Counted from the first letter of the stretch, positions 10,389 through 22,579 are shown. The stretch: DNA of 64,000 bases from Siphonodentalium dalli (GCA_032622095.1 CP136069.1:126251450-126315449), one strand, 5' to 3'. Numbers and translations are program-made. Notes: generated by a model from the sequence alone, not told the origin.

Positions 10389-13300
10389 CTAAAATTGCAC
10401 TTTCGTTACTAAATCGGCTGCGTAGTCAGAGTCATAGTGGCCACCCGGAATCCTTGTATTTTCGTGCGGTGCCACCCAGCGAGCATATATAGGAAAGTCA
10501 CGCGACCACGCAGCCCCTCCCAAATTTTCGAAAATTGGACTGAAGTCGTACATGAAGCTAAAAATTGCACTTTTTGTTCCTAAATCGGCTGCGTAGCCCC
10601 CGGGAATCCTTGTATTATTGTGCGGTGCCACCCAGCGGGCATCTATAGGAAAGTCACGCGACCACTCCCAAATTTTCGAAAATTGGGCTGAAGTCGTGCA
10701 TGGGATGTCAAAATAGCACGTTTCGTTACTAAATCGGCAACGTAGCCAGAGTCATGGTGGCCACCGGGAAACCTTGTATTTTCGTGCGGTGCCACCCAGC
10801 GGGCATCTATATGAAAGTCACGCGACCACGCAGTCCCTCCCAAATTTTCGAAAATTGGGCTGAAGTCGTGCATGGAGCTAAAAATTGCACTTTTTGTTCC
10901 TAAATCGGCTGCGTAGCCAGAACCATGGTGGCCACCCGGGAAACCTTGTATTTTCGTGCGGTGCCACCCAGCGGGCATCTATATGAAAGTCACGCGACCA
11001 CGCAGTCCCTCCCAAATTTTCGAAAATTGGGCTGAAGTCGTGCATGGAGCTAAAAATTGCACTTTTTGTTCCTAAATCGGCTGCGTAGCCAGAACCATGG
11101 TGGCCACCCGGGAATCCTTGCATTTTCGAGCGGTATCACCCAGCGGGCATCTATAGGAAAGTCACGCGACCACGCAGCCCCTCCCAAATTTTCGAAAATT
11201 GGGCTGAAGTCGTGCATGGGGTGTCAAAATAACACTTTTTGTTCCTAAATCGGCTGCGTAGCCAGAACGATGGTGGCCACCCGGGAATCCTTGTATTTTT
11301 GTGCGGTGCCACCCAGCGGGCATCTATAGGAAAGTCACGCGACCATGCAGCCCCTTCCGAATTTTCTAAAATTCAGCACTTTTCGTTACTAAATCGGCAG
11401 CGTAGCCAGAGTCATGGTGGCCACCGGGAATCCTTGTATTTTCGTGCGGTGCCTCCCAGCGGGCATATATAGGAAAGTCACGCGACCACGCAGCCCCTCC
11501 CAATTTTTCGAAAATTGGGCTGAAGTCGTGCATGGAGTTAAAAATAGCACTTTTTGTTCCTAAATCGTCTGCGTAGCCAGAACCATGGTGGCCACCCGGG
11601 AATCCTTGCATTTTCGTGCGGTGCCACCCAGCGGGCATCTATAGGAAAGTCACGCGACCACGCAGCCCCTCCAAAATTATCGAAATTTGGGCTGAAGTCG
11701 TGCATGGGGTGTCACAATAGCACTTTTTGTTCCTAAATCGACTGCGTAGCCAGAACCATGGTGGCCACCCTGGAATCCTAGTATTTTGGTGCGGTGCCAC
11801 CCAGCAGGCATTTATAGGAAAGTCACGCGACCATGCAGCCCCTTCCAAACTTTCGAAAATTGGGCTGAAGTCGTGCATGGGGTGTCAAAATAGCCCTTTT
11901 CGTTACTAAATCGGCTGCGTAGTCAGAGTCATAGTGGCCACCCGGAATCCTTGTATTTTCGTGTGGTGCCACCCAGCTGTCATCTATAGGAAAGACACGC
12001 GGCCACGCAGCCCCTCCCAAATTTTCGAAAATTGGACTGAAGTCGTACATGAAGCTAAAAATTGCACTTTTTGTTCCTAAATCGGCTGCGTAGCCCCCGG
12101 GAATCCTTGTATTATTGTGCGGTGCCACCCAGCGGGCATCTATAGGAAAGTCACGCGACCACTCCCAAATTTTCGAAAATTGGACTGAAGTCGTACATGA
12201 AGCTAAAAATTGCACTTTTTGTTCCTAAATCGGCTGCGTAGCCCCCGGGAATCCTTGTATTATTGTGCGGTGCCACCCAGCCGGCATATATAGGAAAGTC
12301 ACGCGACCACGCAGCCCCTTCCAAATTTTCGAAAATTGGGCTGAAGTCATGCATGGGGTGTCAAAATAGCACTTTTCGTTATTAATCGGCTGCGTAGCCA
12401 GAGTCATGGTGGCCACCCGGGAATCCTTGTATTTTCGTGCGGTGCCACCCAGCGGGCATCTATATGAAAGTCACGCGACCACGCAGTCCCTCCCAAATTT
12501 TCGAAAATTGGGCTGAAGTCGTGCATGAAGCTAAAAATTGCACTTTTTGTTCCTAAATCGGCTGCGTAGCCCCCGGGAATCCTTGTATTCTTGTGCGGTG
12601 CCACCCAGCGGGCATCTATAGGAAAGTCACGCGACCACGCAGCCCCTCCCAAATTTTCGAAAATTGGGCTGAAGTCGTGCATGGGGTGTCAACATAGCAC
12701 TTTTCGTTACTAAATCGGCAGCGTAGCCAGAGTCATGGTGGCCACCGGGAATCCTTGTATTTTCGTGCGGTGCCACCCAGCCGGCATATATAGGAAAGTC
12801 ACGCGACCACGCAGCCCCTCCCAAATTTTCGAAATTTGGGCTGAAGTCGTGCATGGGGTGTCACAATAGCACTTTTTGTTCCTAAATCGACTGCGTAGCC
12901 AGAACCATGGTGGCCACCCTGGAATCCTAGTATTTTGGTGCGGCGCCACCCAGCAGGCATTTATAGGAAAGTCACGCGACTATGCAGCCCCTTCCAAACT
13001 TTCGAAAATTGGGCTGAAGTCGTGCATGGGGTTGTCAAAATAGCCCTTTTCGTTACTAAATCGGCTGCGTAGTCAGAGTCATATTGGCCACCCGGAATCC
13101 TTGTATTTTCGTGCGGTGCCACCCAGCTGTCATCTATAGGAAAGTCACGCGACCACGCAGCCCCTCCCAAATTTTCGAAAATTGGACTGAAGTCGTACAT
13201 GAAGCTAAAAATTGCACTTTTTGTTCCTAAATCGGCTGCGTAGCCACCGGGAATCCTTGTATTATTGTGCGGTGCCACCCAGCGGGCATCTATAGGAAAG

Positions 13301-15800
13301 TCACGCGACCACTCCCAAATTTTCGAAAATTGGGCTGAAGTCGTGCATGGGGTGTCAAAATAGCACTTTTCGTTACTAAATCGGCAACGTAGCCAGAGTC
13401 ATGGTGGCTACCGGGAAACCTTGTATTTTCGTGCGGTGCCACCCAGCGGGCATCTATAGGAAAGGCACGCGACCACGCAGTCCCTCCCAAATTTTCGAAA
13501 ATTGGGCTGAAGTCGTGCATGGAGCTAAAAATTGCACTTGTTGTTCCTAAATCGGCTGCGTAGCCAGAACCATGGTGGCCACCCGGGAATCCTTGCATTT
13601 TCTTGCGGTACCACCCAGCGGGCATCTATAGGAAAGTCACGCGACCACGCAGCCCCTCCCCAATTTTCGAAAATTGGGCTGAAGTCGTGCATGGGGTGTC
13701 AAAATAGCACTTTTCGTTACTAAATCGGCTGCGTAGCCAGAGTCATGGTGGCCACCTGGGAATCCTTGTATTTTCGTGCCGTGCCACCCAGCGGGCATCT
13801 ACAGGAAAGTCACGCGATCACGCAGCCCCTCCCAATTTTTCGAAAATTGGTCTGAAGTCGTGCATGGTGATAAAAATTGCACTTTTTGTTCCTAAATCGG
13901 CTGCGTAGACAGAACAATGGTGGCCACCCGGGAATCCTTGCATTTCGTGCGGTATCACCCAGCGGGCATCTATATGAAAGTCACGCGACTACGCAGCCCC
14001 TCCCAAATTTTCGAAAATTGGGCTGAAGTCGTGCATGGGGTTTCACAATAGCACTTTTTGTTCCTAAATCGACTGCGTAGCCAGAACCAAGGTGGCCACC
14101 CGGGAATCCTAGTATTTTGGTGCGGTGCCACACAGCAGGCATTTATAGGAAAGACACGCGACCATGCAGCCCTACCCAAATTTTCGAAAATTGGGCTGAA
14201 GTCGTGCATGGGGTGTCAAAATAGCACTTTTCGTTACTAAATCGGATGCGTAGCCAGAGTCATGGTGGACACCCTGGAATCCTTGTAGTTTCGTGCGGTG
14301 CCACCCAGCGGGCATCTATAGGAAGGTCACGCGACCATGCAGCCCCTTCCAAATTGTCGAAAATTGGGCTGAAGTCGTGCATGGGTTGTCAAAATAGAAC
14401 TTTTTGTTACTAAATCGGCTGCGTAGCCAGAGTCATGGTGGCCACCCGGGAATCCTTGTATTTTCGTGCGGTGCCACCCAGCGGGCATCTATAGGAAAGT
14501 CACGCGACCATGCAACCCCTTCCAAATTTTCGAAAATTGGGCTGAAGTCTTGCATGGGGTGTCAAAAGAGCACGTTTTGCTACTAAATCGGCTGCGTAGC
14601 CAGATTCATGATGGCCACCCGGGAATCCTTGTATTTTCGTGCGGTGCCACCCAGATGACATCTATAGGAAAGTCACGCGACCACGCAGCCCATCCCAAAT
14701 TTTGGAAAATTTGGCTGAAGTCGTGCATGGAGCAAACAATTGCACTTTTGTTCTAAATCGGCTGCGTAGCCAGAACCATGGTGGCCACCCGGGAATCCTT
14801 GTATTTTCGTGCGGTGCCACCCAGCGGAAATCTATAGGATAGTCATGCGACCATGTAGCCCCTCCCAAATTTTCGAAAATTGGGCTGAAGTCGTGCATGG
14901 GGTGTCAAAATAGCACGTTACTAAATCGGCTGCGTAGCCAGATTCATGGTGGCCACCCGGGAATCCTTGTATTTTCGTGCGGTGCCACCCAGCGGGCATC
15001 TATAGGAAAGTCACGCGACCATGCAGCCCCTTCCAAATTTTCGAAAATTGGGCTGAAGTCGTGCATGGGGTGTCAAAATAGCACTTTTCGTTACTAAATT
15101 GGCTGCGTAGCCAGAGTCACGGTGGCCACCCGGGAATCCTTGTACTTTCGTCCGGTGCCACTCAGCGGGCATCTATTGGAAAGTCACGCGACCACGCCGC
15201 CCCTCCGAAATGTTCGAAAATTGGGCTGAAGTCGTGCATGGGGGTGTCAAAATAGCGCTGTTCGTTACTAAATCGGCTGCGTAGCCAGTTTTATGATGGC
15301 CACCCGGGAATCCTTGTATTTTCTTGCAGTGCCACACAGCGGGCATCTATAGTAAAGTCAGGCGCCCACGCAGCCCCTCCCAAATTTTCGAGAATTGGTC
15401 TGAAGTCGTGCATGGGGTGTCAAAATAGCACTTTTCGTTACTAAATCGGCTGCGTAGCCAGAGTCATGATGGCCACCCGGGAATCCTTGTATTTTCGTGC
15501 GATGCCACCCAGCTGTTATCTATAGGAAAGTCACGCGACCACGCAGCCCCTTCAAAATTTTCGAAAATTGGGCTGCAGTCGTGCATGGGGTGTCAAAATA
15601 GCACTCGTTGTTACTAATTCGCCTGCGTAGCCAGAACCATGGCGGCCACCCGGGAATCCTTTCATTTTCGTGCGGTGCCACCCAGTGGGCATCTATAGGA
15701 AAGGGACGCGGCCATATAGCCCCTTCCAATTTTTCGAAAATTGTCCTGAAATCGTGCATGGAGCTCAAACTTGCACTTTTTGTTACTAAATTCTCAAAAT
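10389..15800 (-). repeat. left arm satellite, type A (~172 bp, about 32 units)
   Basis: Each unit, read on the plus strand, has AAATCGGCTGCGTAGCCAGA, GGTGGCCACCCGGGAATCCT, TTTTCGTGCGGTGCCACCCA, ATAGGAAAGTCACGCGACCA and CCCAAATTTTCGAAAATTGG in order. Most units are 170-175 bp, and some lack the AGCCAGANCCATGGTGGCCA part and are ~145 bp. Some blocks recur (for example around 10.39-10.73, 11.89-12.2 and 13.03-13.37 kb), showing higher-order duplication. Many short open frames on both strands are shadows of this repeat. Confidence 0.9.
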
Positions 15801-16290
15801 ATAATAATAATCGTTACTAAATCGCCTATGTATGCATAACCACAGCATCTACGGGACCATCCTTTGGATTATTCTTGTGCCACCACTAATCCATCTAAAA
15901 ATCACAAACTAGGTCACATAAACTTGTCCAGCTGTTCAAAAATTTGGCGAAAGTCGTGCGTGGGGTTAAAATAGGACATTTTCGTTGCTAAATTCCTTAT
16001 GTATTCATAACCACCGAAGCCAGGGAGCTATCTTTATGGATTCTTCTTGTGCCATCATTAGTCCATTTTGAAATCACAAACAATTTTACATACGCCTGTC
16101 CAGCTGTTCACAAAATGTGCGTAAGTCGTGCGTGGGGTCAAAATAATGAAAAAATGTCATTTTTCGTTGCTAAATCGCCTGCGTAGGCATAACCATAGCA
16201 GCCACGGGGCTATCCTTGTGGATTCTTCTTGTGCCACCACTAGTCCATCTAGAAATCACAAATTGGTTCACATACGCATGTCCAGCTGGG
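15800..16290 (-). repeat. left arm satellite, type B (about 3 units)
   Basis: These units keep the plan of type A but are diverged: TCGTTACTAAATCGCCTATG, CATAACCACAGCATC, GGATTATTCTTGTGCCACCA, GTCCATCTAGAAATCACAAA and CCAGCTGTTCAAAAATTTGG, then GTCGTGCGTGGGGT. Units are about 175 bp. They sit between the type A array and the core, mirroring the right arm. Confidence 0.75.
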
Positions 16291-16534
16291 ATTGTTTGTA
16301 ATAACAACAGACTGTCTGATGCCTATGACCTCGAGAGGTTCCCACGGGATGCTGTTTGGGTTGAGTTTGCGTCAGTACTGACTCAAAGCCATTATAAATA
16401 TTTATATTACTTTGTAATAATATATATGTTGCTGCTGCGCAATTCAGACTATTGAATCGAGGCTGGCTTACCTTCAATTATATATGTTATATTATTGTGA
16501 CAGAGTCACTAAGTAATATACATATAACAGAACA

Positions 16535-17440
16535 ATGGCAGACTTTGGTAACCTCACATTTGATCCTGATATCAGAGCCGATAGGGATCCTCAAGATGAA
16601 ACATTGCCACTCATTGAACCGATCGACCCGACGGGCATGGGTACCCATGGCCGACTGTCATGGATACGACGGCAACAACCAGGCTGATACATCAATAACT
16701 CCTGCAGTCGGCGGTTGATTACAATTATGGCGCCCTGGCCAGAAGGGGACGAACACCAGCCCTTGGCCGCGCCCCTCAAAATTTGAGCTTGACACACGCG
16801 GACAGATCCGATTAAAGGCATATCCCGATATCAATCTCACAAACACTCGTACCAGTGAGCCCCTAGCGATATCGACGACAACCGACCGGCGGGCGGAACT
16901 GCGGCAATCCGAGAAATCTTGGGATTTGCTGACTGGCGCCCAGAAGGAAGGGGCGGGTCGCGACCAAAGGCGACCACAGCCCACCAGACAGCAAGGAATG
17001 AACTCGGCGGTGTAGCTTATGCTGCAGATAGTGTAGAGCTGCAGGACCTGGGGCAAACTGCAAAAGAGGCCTCGGATGTGGTATGGCGAATGTAGACCAA
17101 CTTCAAAGATGCCGACATTGAAGAGATCATCGGAACTATGCATGACCCCAGCTAAACCTCCGCGAAATCAGGGGCTGGACAATACAATGCAGACCATTCG
17201 AGGCGAGTTGACCAACAACCTGGCCAAACTATCCGCATTGGATTAGCACATCGCAGTGGAGAAGCGGAAACTGGATGAGGCAGACAGTGGACTGTCGATG
17301 GGAATACCAGGCGCCGCATCGCAGAGCGATGGCGCAACCTTGAAGATGAACGGGCCTCCCTCCTGGATGTCCCCGCAACGACCAGGGATGCTCTATCCGA
17401 CTTTCGCCCAATTTTTGAACAGCTGAACGGGCGAATGTGA
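16535..17440 (+). pseudogene. decayed reading frame in the foldback core
   Basis: The stretch is clearly GC-richer than its surroundings and reads as plus-strand protein in pieces. An ATG at 16,535 opens a frame beginning MADFGNLTFDPDI that runs 51 codons to a stop. A second piece at about 16,788-17,015 is hydrophilic (RAELRQSEKSWDLLTG). A third, after 17,010, reads AKEASDVVWRM, stop, NFKDADIEEIIGTMHDPS. A fourth near 17,160-17,400 contains MQTIRGELTNNLAKL, a stop, then EKRKLDEADSG and a Pro-rich tail. At least four stops or frameshifts separate the pieces. The charged, helix-rich character recalls gag-like or ORF1-like proteins of retroelements, but I do not recognise the family. The minus-strand 161-codon frame over the same stretch is its shadow. 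Confidence 0.5.
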
Positions 17441-17599
17441 CTTGATTTGTTATTTCTAGATGGACTAGTGGTGGCACAAGAAGAATCCATAATGATAACC
17501 CCATGGCTGCTATGGTTATGCCTACGCAGGCGATTTAGCAACGAAAAATGACCTGTTTTCATTATGTTGACACCACGCACGACTTACGCCCAATTTTTG

Positions 17600-17716
17600 A
17601 ACAATTTTTGGCCATGCCGCTCCTGTACAATATACCTATGTTCACTTTTGTATATTGTATTGTTACAAATATCTATATATTGTACAAATAAATACTACTA
17701 CTACTACTACTACATA
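17600..17716 (+). mobile_element. possible 5'-truncated retroposon tail
   Basis: A satellite unit is interrupted by GTACAATATACCTATG... TATTGTATTGTTACAAATAT ... TTGTACAAATAAATAC followed by a (TAC)n run at about 17,693-17,714. Such a T-rich 3' end with AATAAA and a simple-repeat tail is typical of non-LTR retroposons. No reverse transcriptase is present, so this is tentative. Confidence 0.35.
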
Positions 17717-18250
17717 AGGAATTTAGCAACGAAAAATGTCCTATTTTTACCCAACGCACGACTTACGCCCAATTTTTCAAAAGCTGGACAAGCTAGTTTG
17801 TGATGTTGCGATGCACTACTGGTGGAACTAGAAGATTCCACAAGGATATCCTCGTGGCTGCTACGGTTATGCCTACGCATGCGATTTAGCAACAAAAAAC
17901 GACATGTTTTCATTATTTTGACCCCATGCACGACTTACGCCAAATTGTTGAACAGCTGGACGGGCTTATGCGACTAGGTTTGTGATTTTTAGATGGACTA
18001 GTGGTGGCACAAAAGAAGCATCCACACGGATAGCCTCGTGGCTGCTATGGGTATGCCTACGCAGGCGATTTAACAACGAAAAATGACCTTTTTTCATTAT
18101 TTTGACCCCATGCACGATTAATTTTTGAACAGCTGGACAGGCGTATGTGAACCAGTTTGTGATTTCTAGATGGACTAATTGGTGCATAAGAAGAATCCAC
18201 AAGGATAGCCCCGTGGCTGCTATGGTTATGCCAACGCAGACGATTTAGTA

Positions 18251-18597
18251 ACATATATCCTCGCGCGAATGCGCACATAACCGACCTATAATTTTAATTA
18301 GGTACTTAAAGTGATTATTTGGTTCTGAAATAAGCAGATAATGGAGTCATAGTCGTCATTTCGTGTTATGGCGCGATCCACAGTAAAAACACATGCTAAT
18401 GAGCGTACACCTGAAAAATTTGGCTTATTTTTGTCATTGTCCGCACATCATTTACTTAGAATCGCATTATATGAGTCGATAATGTGACTAATGGGGATTC
18501 ATTTTCAGCTCACTGTCGACTCAAAATGAGGCGATTCTAAGCAGATTATCTACCTAAAATATTGTATCGTCTCAGCAAATAATGTGCTGGTTTTCAG
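18251..18597. mobile_element. ~345-bp insert in a type B unit, copy 1
   Basis: The satellite reads GATTTAGTAAC, then a non-satellite stretch starting ATATATCCTCGCGCGAATGC, and resumes with GATTAAGCAACGAA. The two flanks look like a diverged duplication of GATTTAGCAAC. The insert contains a ~35-bp inverted repeat (CTTAGAATCGCATTATATGA ... and its complement near GAGGCGATTCTAAGCAG). Confidence 0.55.
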
Positions 18598-19145
18598 GAT
18601 TAAGCAACGAACAATGTCATATTTTTACCCCACGCACGATTTACGCCCAATTGTTGAACAGCTGGACAAGTTTATATAACCTATTTTGTGATTTCTAGAT
18701 GGACTTGTGGCGGCACAAGAAGAATCCACAAGGATAGCCCCATGGCGTCTATGGTTATGCCCACGCAGGCGATTTAGCAACGAAAAATGAAATTGTTTTC
18801 ATTATTTTGACCCCACGCACGACTTACGCTCAATTTGTGAACAGCTGGACGGGTGCATGTTACTTGATTTGTGATTTCAAGATGGACTGGTGGCGGCAAA
18901 AGAAAAATCCACAAGGATATATATAGCCTCGTGACTGCTATGGTTATGCCTACGCAGGCGATTTAGCAACGAAAAATTACCTTTGTTTCATTATTTTAAC
19001 CCCATGCACGACTTAATTTTTGAACAGCTGGACAGGCGTATGTGAACCAGTTTGTGATTTCTAGATGGACTAATTGGTGCATAAGAAGAATCCACAAGGA
19101 TAGCCCCGTGGCTCGTATGGTTATGCCAACGCAGACGATTTAGTA

Positions 19146-19492
19146 ACATATATCCTCGCGCGAATGCGCACATAACCGACCTATAATTTTAATTAGGTAC
19201 TTAAAGTGATTATTTGGTTCTGAAATAAGCAGATAATGGAGTCATAGTCGTCATTTCGTGTTATGGCGCGATCCACAGTAAAAACACATGCTAATGAGCG
19301 TACACCTGAAAAATTTGGCTTATTTTTGTCATTGTCCGCACATAATTTACTTAGAATCGCATTATATGAGTCGATAATGTGACTAATGGGGATTCATTTT
19401 CAGCTCACTGTCGACTCAAAATGAGGCGATTCTAAGCAGATTATCTACCTAAAATATTGTATCGTCTCAGCAAATAATGTGCTGGTTTTCAG
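19146..19492. mobile_element. ~345-bp insert, copy 2 (nearly identical)
   Basis: The same insert recurs 895 bp downstream with only a few differences, in the same position of the satellite unit. It was therefore multiplied by tandem duplication together with the surrounding satellite. Confidence 0.65.
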
Positions 19493-20221
19493 GATTAAGC
19501 AACGAACAATGTCATATTTTTACCCCACGCACGATTTACGCCCAATTGTTGAACAGCTGGACAAGTTTATATGACCTATTTTGTGATTTCTAGATGGACT
19601 TGTGGCGGCACAAGAAGAATCCACAAGGATAGCCCCATGGCGTCTATGGTTATGCCCACGCAGGCGATTTAGCAACGAAAAATGAAATTGTTTTCATTAT
19701 TTTGACCCCACGCACGACTTACGCTCAATTTGTGAACAGCTGGACGGGTGCATGTTACTTGATTTGTGATTTCAAGATGGACTGGTGGCGGCAAAAGAAA
19801 AATCCACAAGGATAGCCTCGTGACTGCTATGGTTATGCCTACGCAGGCGATTTAGCAACGAAAAATTACCTTTGTTTCATTATTTTGACCCCACGCACGA
19901 CTTACGCCCAATTTTTGAACAGCTGGACAGGCGTATGTGAACCAGTTTGTGATTTCTAGATGGACTAGTGGTGGCCTAAGAAGAATCCACAACGAGAGGC
20001 CCGTTGCGTCTATGGTTATGCCTACGCAGGCGATTTTCAATGAAAAATGACCTTTTTTTCATTATTTTTATCCGATGCACGACTTACGCCCAATTTTTGA
20101 ACAGCTGGACAGGCATATGTGAACCAGTTTGGGATTTCAAGATGGACTAGTGGTGGCCAAAAAGGAATCCACAAGGACAGCCCCGTGGCTGCTATGGTTA
20201 TGCCTACGCAGGCGATTTAGC

Positions 20222-20500
20222 GACATATCCTCGAGCAAATACGCACATATTCGACCTATAATTTCAATTAGGTACATAAAGTGATTATTTGATTCTGAAA
20301 TAAGCAGATAATGGAGCCATAGTCGTCATTTTGTGTTAAGTCGCGAGCCACAGTGAAAACACAAGTTAATGAGCGTACAGCTGAACAGTCGTGAGTTGGC
20401 TTTTTTTTGTCAATGTCCGCACATAATCTGCTTAGAATCGCTTCTATATGAGTCGATAATGTGACTAATACGGTCTCCTTTTCAGCACATTATCGACTAA
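20222..20500. mobile_element. diverged, shortened third copy of the insert
   Basis: It begins ACATATCCTCGAGCAAATAC and follows the same order (AGCAGATAATGGAGCCATAG, CACAGTGAAAACACAAGTTA, GAGTCGATAATGTGACTAAT), but the right part is lost near 20,500. It is older than the other two. Confidence 0.55.
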
Positions 20501-20639
20501 CGAAAAATGTCCTATTTTGGACAAGATTATGTGACCTAGTTTGTGATTTTTAGATGTTATAGTGGTGGCACAAGAAGATTCCGCAAGGATAGCCTCGTGT
20601 CTGCGACGGTTATGCCAACGCAGGCGATTTAGCAACGAA

Positions 20640-22545
20640 AAGTGCGATGTTGAGCTCCATGCACGACTTCAGCCCAATTTTCGAAAGATTGGAAGGAGCT
20701 ATATGGCCGCGTACCTGTCCTATAGATGCGCGCTGGGTGGCACCACACGAAAACGCAAGGATTCCCGGGTGGCCGCCATGGTTCTGGCTACAAAGCCGAT
20801 TTAGTAACGAAAAGTGCTATTTTGACACCCCATGCACGACTGCAAAGGATGGAAATGGGCTGCATGGTCGCGTCCCTTTCCTATAGATGCCCACTGGGTA
20901 GCACCGCACGAAAATATAAGTATTCCCGGGTGGCCACCATGACTCGGGCTACGCAGCCGATTTAGTAACGAAAAGTGCTATTTTGACATCCCATGCACGA
21001 CTTCAGCCCAATTTTCGAAAATTTGGGAGGGGCTGCGTGGTCGCATGACTTTCCTATAGATGCCCGCTGGGTCGCACCGCACGGAAATACAAGGATTCTC
21101 GGCTGGCCACCATGACTCTTGCTACGCAGCCGATTTAGTAACGAAAAGTGCTATTTTGACACCCCATGCACGACTTCAGCCCAATTTCCGAAAATTTGGG
21201 AGGCTGCGTGGTTGAGTGACTTTCCTATAGATGCCGGTGGGTGGTACCGCACGAAAATACAAGGATTCCCGGATGGCCACCATGACTCTGGCTACGCAGT
21301 CGACTTAGTAACGAAAAGTGCTATATTGACACCCCCATGCACGACTTCAGCCCAATTTTCGAAAATTTGGGAGGGGCTGCGTAGTCGCGTGACATTTTTG
21401 TATATGCCCGCTGGGTGGCACCGAACGAAAATACTAGGATACCCGGGTGGCCACCATGACTCTGGCTAAAGCAGCCGATTTAGTAACGAAAAGTGCTATT
21501 TTGTCACCTCATGCACGACTTCAGCCCAATGTTCGAAAATTTGGAAGGGGCTGGATGGTCGCTTGACCTTCCTATAGATGCCCGCTGGGTGGCACCTCAC
21601 GAAACTACAAGGATTCCCGGTTGGCCACCATGACTCTGGCTACGCAGCCGATTTAGTAACGAAAAGTGCTATTTTGACACCCCATGCAGACTTCAGCCCA
21701 ATTTTCGAAAATTTGGGAGGGGCTGCGTAGTCACGTGACATTCTGATATATGCCCGCTGGGTGGCACCGTACGAAAATACAAGGATACCCGGGTGGCCAC
21801 CATGGTTCTGGCTACGCAGTCGATTTAAGAACAAAAAGTGCAATTTTTAGCTCCATGCACGACTTCAGCCCAATTTTCGAAAATTTGGAAGGGGCTGCAT
21901 GGTCGCGTGCCTTTCCTATAGATGCCCGCTGGGTGGCACCTCACGAAACTACAAGGATTCCCGGGTGGCCACTATGACTCTGGCTACGCAGCCGATTTAG
22001 TAACGAAAAGTGCTATTTTGACACCCCATGCACGACTTCAGCCCAATTTTCGAAAATTTGGGAGGGCTGCGTAGTCGCGTGACTTTCCAATAGATGCCCG
22101 CTCGGTGGCACCGCACGAAAATACAAGGTTTCCCTGGTGGCCATCATGGTTCTGGCTACGCAGCCGAATTAGGAACAAAAAGTGCAATTTTTAGCACCAT
22201 GCACGACTTCAGCCCAATTTTCGAAAATTTGGGAGGGGCTGCGTGGTCGCGTGACTTTCCTATAGATGCCCGCTGGGTGGCACCACACGAAAATACAAGG
22301 ATTCCCGGGTGGCCGCTATGACTCTGGCTACGCAGCCGATTTAATAACTAAAAGTGCTATTTTGGCACCCCATGCACGACTTAAGCCCAATTTTCGAAAA
22401 TTTGGAAGGAGCTGCATGGTCTCGTGACTTTCCAATAGATGCCCGCTTAGTGGCACCGCACGAAAATACAAGGATTCCCGGGTGGCCACCATGGCTCTGG
22501 CTTCGCAGCCAATTTAGTAACAAAGTGCAATTTTAGGAGAATAGG
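20640..22545 (+). repeat. right arm satellite, type A (about 11 units)
   Basis: Units read CGATTTAGTAACGAAAAGTG, CATGCACGACTTCAGCCCAA, TTTTCGAAAATTTGGGAGGG, GTCGCGTGACTTTCCTATAG, CGCTGGGTGGCACCGCACGA and ACAAGGATTCCCGGGTGGCC. They are the reverse complement of the left array. The last unit runs into TTTTAGGAGAATAGGGAACTG, the terminal segment. Confidence 0.9.
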
Positions 22546-22571
22546 GAACTGGGAACGGAATTCATGGAGCT

Positions 22572-22579
22572 AAACATAC
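22572..22579 (+). repeat. right target-site duplication of the giant foldback
   Basis: AAACATAC directly follows GAATTCATGGAGCT and matches 10,339-10,346 exactly. Eight identical bases at precisely the two arm ends are unlikely by chance. Confidence 0.75.

Larger units (their letters stand above)
17440..20620 (+). repeat. right arm satellite, type B, with amplified inserts
   Basis: Units of about 178 bp contain GCGATTTAGCAACGAAAAAT, CGCACGACTTACGCCCAATT, TGAACAGCTGGACAGGCGTA, GATTTCTAGATGGACTAGTG, AAGAATCCACAAGGATAGCC and TGCTATGGTTATGCCTACGC. They are the inverse of the left type B units. The stretch is longer than its left counterpart because of an 895-bp duplication (about 18.06-18.95 and 18.96-19.84 kb) and non-satellite inserts. 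Confidence 0.8.
10347..22571. mobile_element. 12.2 kb giant foldback-like element with satellite-filled inverted arms
   Basis: The left terminus reads AACTCCATGAATTC and then runs of GTTCCC into ATTCTCCTAAAATTGCAC. The right terminus is its reverse complement, GTGCAATTTTAGGAGAATAG ... GAATTCATGGAGCT. An 8-bp direct repeat AAACATAC lies immediately outside both ends. The left arm holds about 32 units of a ~172-bp repeat (type A) and then ~3 units of a diverged type B. The right arm mirrors this with type B then about 11 type A units in inverse orientation. The core at about 16,290-17,410 is GC-richer and holds a broken reading frame. An 8-bp duplication is used by hAT- and P/Galileo-type elements, and foldback elements with tandem repeats in their arms are known in flies (FB, Galileo) and sea urchin (TU). 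No transposase is visible, so the superfamily is open. Confidence 0.8.

Noticed and set aside
10389-14900. Repeated 60-130 codon frames (for example MHDFSPIFENLGG) as a repetitive protein
   Set aside because: They are translations of the ~172-bp satellite, present on both strands and broken at unit joints; conservation follows DNA, not codons.
16658-17143. 161-codon minus-strand frame in the foldback core
   Set aside because: The plus strand of the same stretch gives better coding-like fragments with charged, helix-type composition; the minus frame is most likely its shadow.
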